A stretch of 64,000 nt of DNA, taken from an uncultured Bermanella sp. GTDB taxonomy: Bacteria > Pseudomonadota > Gammaproteobacteria > Pseudomonadales > Oceanobacteraceae. Below, piece by piece: positions 58,879 through 64,000 of the stretch. The stretch lies in the NCBI GenBank assembly GCA_913058575.1, contig CAJXRF010000010.1:30933-94932 (forward strand), read 5' to 3'. The notes beneath the pieces are model-generated. The model saw only the letters and a list, made by a program, of their open reading frames with translations, did not search any database and was not told where the DNA came from. Position 1 is the first letter of the stretch, and the number at the start of each line of letters is the position of its first letter. Both the position numbers and the translations under genes were made by a program.

Positions 58879-58905
58879 AACATGTTACTTTATGGGTAAC
58901 ATGTT
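58879..58905. terminator. Hairpin between the convergent hydrolase and TetR genes
   Basis: AACATGTTAC/GTAACATGTT perfect 10-base stem (58879-58888, 58896-58905) that overlaps the last codons of the TetR gene. It has no T-run and may serve as a shared 3' structure. Confidence 0.4.
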
Positions 58906-59538
58906 GGGTTCGTTTAAAAAACTTTTGGCTTGATCCTTGGCATAGGGCAATAAACTTAATCGCCAGCATTGCTTGGTGTGCTGGTAAACCATTGCAAAAT
59001 CAATAAAGCCATTGGCCCAAGCCGTGGCTAAAGAAACATGTACCAGTACATTGTGTTTATTAATGGCTTCAAGTGGGGCATCTTCTTGCAACTGCTGACT
59101 GTTTTCCATGGCTTGTAGAATTGTTAAAAGTTTTTCATGTAAGTTTTTTACAAATACCTCTTCTTCAGGTTTTGGCCCTTTTTCATGGCTAACTTCTCGT
59201 GAACTTAATAAACCCCAGGTGAGCTCTTGGTAATACTGTTCATTTTTTGAAACCACGTCGTGCAGCGTTTCTAAAAAATCAAAATATAAAGCAATAGCAT
59301 TGTCTGCGTTTTTACTTTGTACCTTGCCTATAAATTCACTTAAGGGTTCGGGCAGTAACGCCAAAAATATACCGGCCTTGTTGCCAAATAAGTTAGCAGG
59401 GGTTTTAGGGTCTACCTCAGCCCTGTTGGCCAAATAGCGTAACGACAACTTTTTAACGCCTTCTTGCAAAATGATTTCTTTTGCAGCTGCTAAGACCTTT
59501 TGGCGGTACTGGGCTCTGTTTTTGTCTCTTAAGCTCAT
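58885..59538 (-). CDS. TetR-family transcriptional regulator
   Basis: A 217-residue regulator. The N-terminal helix-turn-helix (about residues 10-57; EGVKKLSLRYLANRAEVDPKTPANLFGNKAGIF) is of TetR type, with a helical ligand-binding domain after it. It probably represses a neighbour. The next gene upstream is the divergent cupin, and the alpha/beta hydrolase is convergent, so either could be its target. I see no clear palindrome in the 144-base divergent gap. Confidence 0.85.
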   Translation of the reverse strand: MSLRDKNRAQYRQKVLAAAKEIILQEGVKKLSLRYLANRAEVDPKTPANLFGNKAGIFLALLPEPLSEFIGKVQSKNADNAIALYFDFLETLHDVVSKNEQYYQELTWGLLSSREVSHEKGPKPEEEVFVKNLHEKLLTILQAMENSQQLQEDAPLEAINKHNVLVHVSLATAWANGFIDFAMVYQHTKQCWRLSLLPYAKDQAKSFLNEPNMLPIK

Positions 59539-59682
59539 AGGGCACGCATCTTTACTTCACCATTTAACTCTAGCTTAAGGGGTATTGCTGCATCAATCCA
59601 TGGTTAACCATGGATTAATGGTACTTGCACCATCTAATATCTGGGTCTAGTCTTCAAAAACACTCATAACAAGGATCGAACC

Positions 59683-60318
59683 ATGAAGCGTAGAAAATTA
59701 TTGCAATTGGCCATGGCCAGCATTCCTGGAAGTTACTTAGCGGCTTGTGGAGCTTCGTCAAACACTGGCTTATCGGACACGGCTTTGAGCGATATATTAG
59801 CCGGAGACAACGATGGTCAGCCGTTACTGGTACTGCCTAGCGAGGGGGAAATGACCACAGGGGAAATGCTGATTAAAGTGCCGTCTTCTTCCATGGCAGG
59901 GCACTTCTCCATCATGCATGGGGAATTAGATGGCTTACAGCTGCTGCCTCCGCACACTCACGAATTTGAGGATCAAGCGGTGTATGTATTAGAGGGGGAG
60001 CTAGCTTTTGAGTTTGCCGGTAATGGTGAGGTTATTGTGGCACCTGCGGGCAGTTATGTAATTAAACCTCGTAATGTTCAGCATGCCTTTTGGAACCCAG
60101 GTAGCGAGAAGGTCAGGTATGTAGAATTTTCCACTGAGAGTGGCTTTGAAGGGTATGTACGCGACGTAGAAGGTGCTGATTCTGTGCCCCAATTAGAATT
60201 AGATTATGGCGTCATACATAATATGTTTTATGCTGGGGAGCTGGTAAAAACTCATGGTTTAACGTCTATTCATAGGGTGCCTCAAGCAGACTTTGACTTA
60301 ATCATGGGCATGATCTGA
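59683..60318 (+). CDS. Exported cupin-domain protein with a twin-arginine/lipobox leader
   Basis: A 211-residue protein. Its N-terminus MKRRKLLQLAM carries a twin arginine, and LAAC (Cys22) is a lipobox, so it may be a Tat-exported lipoprotein. The cupin core is HTHEFEDQAVYVLEGELAFE (metal-binding His/Glu) and PRNVQHAFWNPG. It may be an envelope metal-dependent enzyme or sugar-binding protein. AAGGA lies 7 bases before the ATG. It is divergent from TetR, so it is a possible target. A hairpin follows. Confidence 0.75.
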   Translation: MKRRKLLQLAMASIPGSYLAACGASSNTGLSDTALSDILAGDNDGQPLLVLPSEGEMTTGEMLIKVPSSSMAGHFSIMHGELDGLQLLPPHTHEFEDQAVYVLEGELAFEFAGNGEVIVAPAGSYVIKPRNVQHAFWNPGSEKVRYVEFSTESGFEGYVRDVEGADSVPQLELDYGVIHNMFYAGELVKTHGLTSIHRVPQADFDLIMGMI

Positions 60319-60330
60319 GGCAATGATGAT

Positions 60331-60368
60331 AAGCCAAATAAACGTTGTGTTGATTTGGCTTACTTTTC
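60331..60368 (+). terminator. Terminator after the cupin gene
   Basis: AAGCCAAAT/ATTTGGCTT 9-base stem (60331-60339, 60353-60361) followed by ACTTTTC. Probable rho-independent terminator. Confidence 0.6.
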
Positions 60369-60526
60369 ATAAACCGGTGTGGGTTTATAAGTTAGGTGTT
60401 TAATTTTAGGTCAATAGACGTGATGTGTAATAAACCTTAAAAGTAGCCCCTTTATTTGTCAGCTTTTAAAAAGAATATTAGGGTAAACTTAGTTAACGAC
60501 AGATTGTTTCGGCGGGAGGTTAAAAT

Positions 60527-60772
60527 ATGATGTCTTGTGAGCACTATGATTACATTGAAATTGCCTGTATGCACCAATATCCCATTAAACTGACCCTTAC
60601 AGATGGCACAGACATAACAGGGCAAGCCTGTGATACCGCGTTAAATAACGATCGCAAAGAGTGCATTAAAATTAAAGATCAGCAGGGTGAACAACTGGTT
60701 TGCTTAGATAACATCATTAGCTTAGAAGTCATGACAGATAACCCCCACTTTCATTTAGTGCGCTTCAATTAG
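60527..60772 (+). CDS. rof: Rho-binding antiterminator Rof
   Basis: An 81-residue Rof/YaeO-type protein. CEHYDYIEIACMHQYPIKLTL matches the family start and LDNIISLEVM the central strand, forming an Sm-like fold that binds Rho and inhibits termination. Length matches E. coli Rof (84). GGGAGGT is 7 bases from ATG 60527; Met2 is also possible. It is a single gene. Confidence 0.82.
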   Translation: MMSCEHYDYIEIACMHQYPIKLTLTDGTDITGQACDTALNNDRKECIKIKDQQGEQLVCLDNIISLEVMTDNPHFHLVRFN

Positions 60773-60974
60773 CCGGTTGTTGAAAATGTTTAGGGCGATG
60801 ATTTAGCAAGGCGCTGCACTAGCCTAGTCAAGACGAAAAGGCGGCGTTTATAATTTTAAATGAGTACCTTGAGTCAAATTTTTCCCTGTGAGAGCAGGTG
60901 AATGAGTTGCTCAGTATCCTGCTATTATAAGTTCGATGACAAGCCAATAATATTAATAAATTAGGAATATATAA

Positions 60975-61241
60975 ATGAGCTCTCTTAGTGAGTTGTTGGT
61001 GGTGTTAATGTGTCACATAAGTGCAGAGCCAGAAAAGGGTTACAGTGAAGATGAAAAAGATGACATTAAAATTGATAGTTGGCAAACGCTTATTCATGAT
61101 TTAAGTGCGCCTGAAAAATCAATGGTTAAAGAGGCCATTGGCCGACAGTTAGCCCAATTAAACACTCAACCCAATAAGAGCCATGAACAGCTTGATTTAG
61201 TGGCCATTCTAGATGCTTATTTAAACGACGAATTACAATAA
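60975..61241 (+). CDS. Hypothetical small protein
   Basis: An 88-residue helical, acidic protein (MSSLSELLVVLMCHISAEPE at the start). I do not recognise it. AGGA lies 8 bases before the ATG. It is followed by a 159-base gap before the hemerythrin-like gene. Confidence 0.6.
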   Translation: MSSLSELLVVLMCHISAEPEKGYSEDEKDDIKIDSWQTLIHDLSAPEKSMVKEAIGRQLAQLNTQPNKSHEQLDLVAILDAYLNDELQ

Positions 61242-61400
61242 ATATTTTCAGCCAGCTCGATCATTTATTGACCTTGGTTAATATCCCTCGTATATATTTC
61301 TTTACACTGACCTTAATAATTTAAATACCCTAACGATGCTTTTATTCATTAGGGGAACGATTTGGTTTTTTAAACTCCGTTATGGAGTAAAGGTAAATTC

Positions 61401-61847
61401 ATGTACGACGCTAGCTTTGTCAGTGATTATTTAACCTCAGATCATAAACGCCTTGATTTAATTTTAGACTCATTAGTAAAAGCGGTGCGTCTTGAAAAAT
61501 CATTGGAGTTACAGCAATCTCTATTTAGCCTATTTAAACGTGGCATGATGCGCCACATACATTGGGAAGAAAGTGTTTTATTTCCTATTTTTGAACGAGA
61601 GTCTAAATTATCCGATGGTCCCACTCGAATCATGAAGGCCGATCACTCAGAAATGAGTTCGGTATTAAACAGTTTAGAAGATACGCTAGATCATCAAATG
61701 GATTTAGAAAAGCTTATTGCCCTAGGTAATTGCCTTGATGAACACAACTTAAAAGAAAAACGTATTTTATATCCATCCATTGACCGTATGCTAGATCAAA
61801 ATACTCAGGAAATGATTGCCGTGGCCATTAGCCGAGAATTTTCTTAA
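61401..61847 (+). CDS. Hemerythrin-like HHE cation-binding protein
   Basis: A 148-residue four-helix protein with the hemerythrin/HHE ligands: H15 in SDHKRLD, HIHWEESVLFPIF, ADHSEM and DEHNLKEKRILYP. It probably holds a di-iron site for sensing or handling oxygen or nitric oxide. A strong terminator follows. Confidence 0.88.
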   Translation: MYDASFVSDYLTSDHKRLDLILDSLVKAVRLEKSLELQQSLFSLFKRGMMRHIHWEESVLFPIFERESKLSDGPTRIMKADHSEMSSVLNSLEDTLDHQMDLEKLIALGNCLDEHNLKEKRILYPSIDRMLDQNTQEMIAVAISREFS

Positions 61848-61883
61848 TTTAATTTTTGTTAAATAGATCATTTGTTAGGTAAT

Positions 61884-61908
61884 AAAAAAGGGCTTGCGCC
61901 CTTTTTTT
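61884..61908 (+). terminator. Terminator after the hemerythrin-like gene
   Basis: AAAAAAGGGC-TTGC-GCCCTTTTTTT (61884-61908), a symmetric hairpin with flanking A and T runs, so it also serves the convergent can gene. Confidence 0.92.
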
Positions 61909-61953
61909 GTAAAAATAATACAAGAATAACCACTAAATTTTCATTTTCATTCT

Positions 61954-62601
61954 CTATTCAGGATTTTCATTCTGGCTCTTCATTCTAAAGACGGGATCAA
62001 TATCCTTAGTGTTGTTGGTGTTAAGTTTTAGTTCCTTTAATAAGCCATCGGCAATGGAATAAATTACCCCGTGAATGTTCAGTTCTTGGCCTCGCTCCCA
62101 TGCATGCTGCACAATTTTCGTTTTGGTTAAGTTGTTTACTTGCTCAATCACATTCAGTTCACACATACGATTAATACGTTGCTGCTCATATCTTAGGTTA
62201 TCTATTTCACTTTTATTTTGTACATACACATCTTTAATATGCCTTAGCCAGTTATCCACTAAACCAAATTCGGTATCACCTAATGCTGCTTTAATTCCCC
62301 CACAGCCATAATGGCCGCAGACAATAATATGGCGTACCTTTAATACATCTACTGCGAACTGTAAAACCGATAAACAGTTAAAATCGGTGTGTAAAACCAC
62401 ATTGGCAATGTTGCGGTGAACGAATAGTTCACCAGGGTCTAAGCCCACCACTTGATTGGCCGGTACTCTTGAATCTGAACAACCAATCCATAAGTATTCG
62501 GGATTTTGCTGTAAGCTTAAGCGGTGAAAAAATTCAGGGTCTTGAGTTTTTTGCTCATCTGCCCAAGCCTGATTATTATGCATGAGATCTTGCATGGTCA
62601 T
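61954..62601 (-). CDS. can: Beta-class carbonic anhydrase
   Basis: A 215-residue beta-carbonic anhydrase that interconverts CO2 and bicarbonate. The zinc site is Cys41-Asp43-Arg45 (CSDSR), His97 and Cys100 (CGHYGCGG). The FVHRNIANVV segment forms the active-site wall. The length matches E. coli Can (220). GAGGTC lies 8 bases before ATG 62601. It is separated from the gene upstream by a terminator, so it has its own promoter. Confidence 0.95.
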   Translation of the reverse strand: MTMQDLMHNNQAWADEQKTQDPEFFHRLSLQQNPEYLWIGCSDSRVPANQVVGLDPGELFVHRNIANVVLHTDFNCLSVLQFAVDVLKVRHIIVCGHYGCGGIKAALGDTEFGLVDNWLRHIKDVYVQNKSEIDNLRYEQQRINRMCELNVIEQVNNLTKTKIVQHAWERGQELNIHGVIYSIADGLLKELKLNTNNTKDIDPVFRMKSQNENPE

Positions 62602-62659
62602 GATATTGACCTCTATGTTATTTCTAATTAGGGGATGCCCCTAATAGTCTTGCAGACAA

Positions 62660-62690
62660 AATAAAGGGCTTACATAGTAAGCCCTTTATT
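62660..62690 (-). terminator. Terminator after the PpiC-type gene
   Basis: A perfect 14-base stem AATAAAGGGCTTAC/GTAAGCCCTTTATT (62660-62673, 62677-62690) with a 3-base loop, 31 bases past the stop codon of the PpiC-type gene. Confidence 0.8.
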
Positions 62691-62720
62691 GGTTTATATT
62701 AAACGGCTAACCAGTAGGCT

Positions 62721-63596
62721 TTACTGAACTAAAGGCGAATCGCTTACCTCAAATTCAAAGCCTTTAATGTCAGCATCACTGATTAACAGTTGAATGTATT
62801 GAGATACCGCTTTACGACGGACTTTTTCATCTAAATACACTTTTATTTTGTTTTCAACATGCTCAAAAGGAATTTGATTACCCTCCACTTTGCGGTGAAT
62901 GTTCGCAAGATGATAGCCGTAGCGGCTTTCAATGGGGCTTGGCACTAAACCTTCTGGTGATAAGAATAAAACCCGCTCAAACTCGCTAACGGTTTGGCCT
63001 TTAGATATTTGACCAAGAGAGCCACCATGTTCTTTGGATGGGCACATGGAATGCATTTTGGCTTTTTCGGAAAAGGTATGAGGTTTTAATTTAATTTGTT
63101 CAAGCAGGCTTTCAGCTAGCTCCTTGGCTTCGGCTCTTTGATCCAAATCTTCTTTATCGGCCGCCAATAATATATGGTCTACTTCTAATAAAGGGGACGT
63201 GCAAAAGCGGCTGAGGTTAGCTTGGTAATAACGTTCAGCTTCATCGTCACTGGTACGAGGAATATCAACTTCTTTATCGACTAATAGCTCGCACAGTTCA
63301 TCTTCATTGCGTTTATCATCTTGGCTCACTAGGCCAAGCTCTAAACAACGCTGCCTAAACAATTCAGTGATAATCAAGGATTCAGCGGCCACAATCATGG
63401 CACTGCGTTGATCATTGGCAGGGTGATACTGCATTTCTTGCAGAATATCAGCCTCGGTAATGTTTACCCCATTAATATAGATGTCGGGGTTTTGGTCGGT
63501 ATTAATGTTTTTAACGTCTATGGTGCTGGTGTCGATGACACTGGCACTGGAATTTGATGTTTGATCTTTTGCTGGGTTAAATTCTGTTGCTGTCAT
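62721..63596 (-). CDS. PpiC-type peptidyl-prolyl isomerase (NifM-like)
   Basis: A 291-residue protein with no signal peptide, so it is probably cytoplasmic. The C-terminal half holds a parvulin domain (LEVDHILLAADKED, MCPSKEHGGSLGQISKGQTV, SRYGYHLANIHRK). The N-terminal part is helical, like NifM and the PpiC found beside nitrate reductase genes. The start at ATG 63596 is chosen because AGAGGGAT lies just before it; the open frame extends to 63695 without a ribosome site. The context upstream lies outside the window, so the client protein is unknown. Confidence 0.82.
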   Translation of the reverse strand: MTATEFNPAKDQTSNSSASVIDTSTIDVKNINTDQNPDIYINGVNITEADILQEMQYHPANDQRSAMIVAAESLIITELFRQRCLELGLVSQDDKRNEDELCELLVDKEVDIPRTSDDEAERYYQANLSRFCTSPLLEVDHILLAADKEDLDQRAEAKELAESLLEQIKLKPHTFSEKAKMHSMCPSKEHGGSLGQISKGQTVSEFERVLFLSPEGLVPSPIESRYGYHLANIHRKVEGNQIPFEHVENKIKVYLDEKVRRKAVSQYIQLLISDADIKGFEFEVSDSPLVQ

Positions 63597-63708
63597 GAGG
63601 TATCCCTCTTTAATAAATTCGCAGATTAATTCTAATTGGCTCGCAGTTTCAATTAAGAAAATGAGTGGTGGCACAAGAGGCCTCAAGACCACCACCCTCT
63701 GCGAAACA

Positions 63709-63743
63709 TTGAAAGTAAGCTACTACTTACTTTCAACTTTTTT
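63709..63743 (+). terminator. Terminator-like hairpin, plus-oriented
   Basis: TTGAAAGTAAG/CTTACTTTCAA perfect 11-base stem (63709-63719, 63726-63736) followed by CTTTTTTG on the plus strand. No plus-strand gene lies just before it, so its role is unclear. Confidence 0.6.
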
Positions 63744-63840
63744 GCTCTGTTACCAGAACAAAACTGGTTATGTTCTAACGATGACTACTTGATTAAGTTT
63801 GACAGTGACGCAATGCACTGTCTTTCTTTAGTCAATTATT

Positions 63841-63992
63841 TTAAGAACCTGTTTTGGTCTAACGATTTGGCTAAGGTTATGAGTGACGGAAGATACTTCC
63901 GCCACCTTTTTCCCTAGCCTAATAATTAAGAGCCTGTTTTCGTTCTAACGATTTGGCTAGCGTTATGAGTGACGGAAAATACTTCCGTCACC
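63841..63992 (+). repeat. Two-copy ~66-base direct repeat with internal hairpins
   Basis: Copy 1 is 63841-63906 and copy 2 is 63926-63992, sharing TTAAGA-CCTGTTTT, TCTAACGATTTGGCTA and GTTATGAGTGACGGAA. Each ends in a hairpin around ATA (copy 2: GTGACGGAA/TTCCGTCAC). A 19-base spacer separates them. A partial match GTTCTAACGAT also lies at 63772-63782. Confidence 0.75.
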
Positions 63993-64000
63993 AGTTATCT

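Larger units (their letters stand above)
63597..64000. other. 404-base right-edge intergenic region
   Basis: It holds the leader of the PpiC-type gene with a hairpin (GTGGTGG/CCACCAC, 63665-63671 and 63689-63695), a plus-strand terminator-like hairpin (63709-63743) and two copies of a direct repeat (63841-63992). No gene is seen. Confidence 0.65.

Overview
The window is a stretch of a moderately AT-rich, probably marine gammaproteobacterial chromosome. The evidence is Gram-negative envelope features (lipoproteins, an outer-membrane barrel, TonB-independent porin logic), a homodimer-type aceE, a beta-class carbonic anhydrase, Rof and NhaA. An Oceanospirillales-like carbohydrate degrader would fit, but I cannot assign a genus from sequence alone. 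No rRNA, tRNA, CRISPR array, complete IS element or prophage was seen.

Region 1 (1-48.0 kb) is an unusually complete starch/maltodextrin-to-acetyl-CoA locus. It opens with Entner-Doudoroff genes: pgl (cut by the window edge), glk and eda overlapping one another, a LacI-family regulator, an SDR on the other strand, then edd. Next to edd lies a 1060-residue protein that looks like the alpha/beta regulatory subunits of eukaryotic phosphorylase kinase (GH15-like fold). Then come a lipoprotein GH13 amylase, MalK, MalE, a MalF with a large extra N-terminal part, MalG, a secreted glucodextranase-C/DOMON-like protein, a large outer-membrane porin, a second DOMON-like protein, and MalQ. After MalQ comes a puzzling run: PhyH dioxygenase, class-III aminotransferase, amylosucrase-like GH13 and MATE exporter. 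It continues into enolase and pyruvate dehydrogenase E1 and E2 (no E3). Secreted enzymes follow: a multi-module GH13 alpha-amylase, a GH119/GH57-type amylase with PKD and repeated FRGT modules, and a lipoprotein pullulanase.

The locus is held together by a 14-bp palindrome, TGTAATCGATTACA, that I find at six promoters (edd/SDR, lipoprotein amylase-mal operon, porin, MATE-eno-aceEF, alpha-amylase, pullulanase), plus weaker matches before the LacI gene and before aceE. The LacI protein is the obvious candidate binder. Two of these promoters (the secreted alpha-amylase and the pullulanase) also carry a second palindrome, TGTAAC-N3-GTTACA, upstream of the first. The likely flow is: secreted and surface enzymes cut starch, the porin and MalEFGK import maltodextrins, MalQ and possibly the GH15-like protein process them to glucose, Glk and the Entner-Doudoroff enzymes yield pyruvate and glyceraldehyde-3-P, and enolase plus PDH complete the route. 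No glycogen/maltodextrin phosphorylase, phosphoglucomutase or MalT is present in the window.

Region 2 (48.5-64 kb) holds unrelated housekeeping and accessory genes, mostly single transcription units separated by hairpins: a PaaI-type thioesterase, an HD-domain hydrolase, a DUF4350-like lipoprotein with an SRPBCC-like neighbour, NhaA, a periplasmic binding-protein-like protein, two alpha/beta hydrolases, a small outer-membrane-like protein, a 3D-domain protein, TetR, a cupin with a Tat/lipoprotein-like leader, Rof, a hemerythrin-like protein, carbonic anhydrase and a PpiC-type isomerase. The right edge carries two copies of a ~66-bp hairpin-containing direct repeat.
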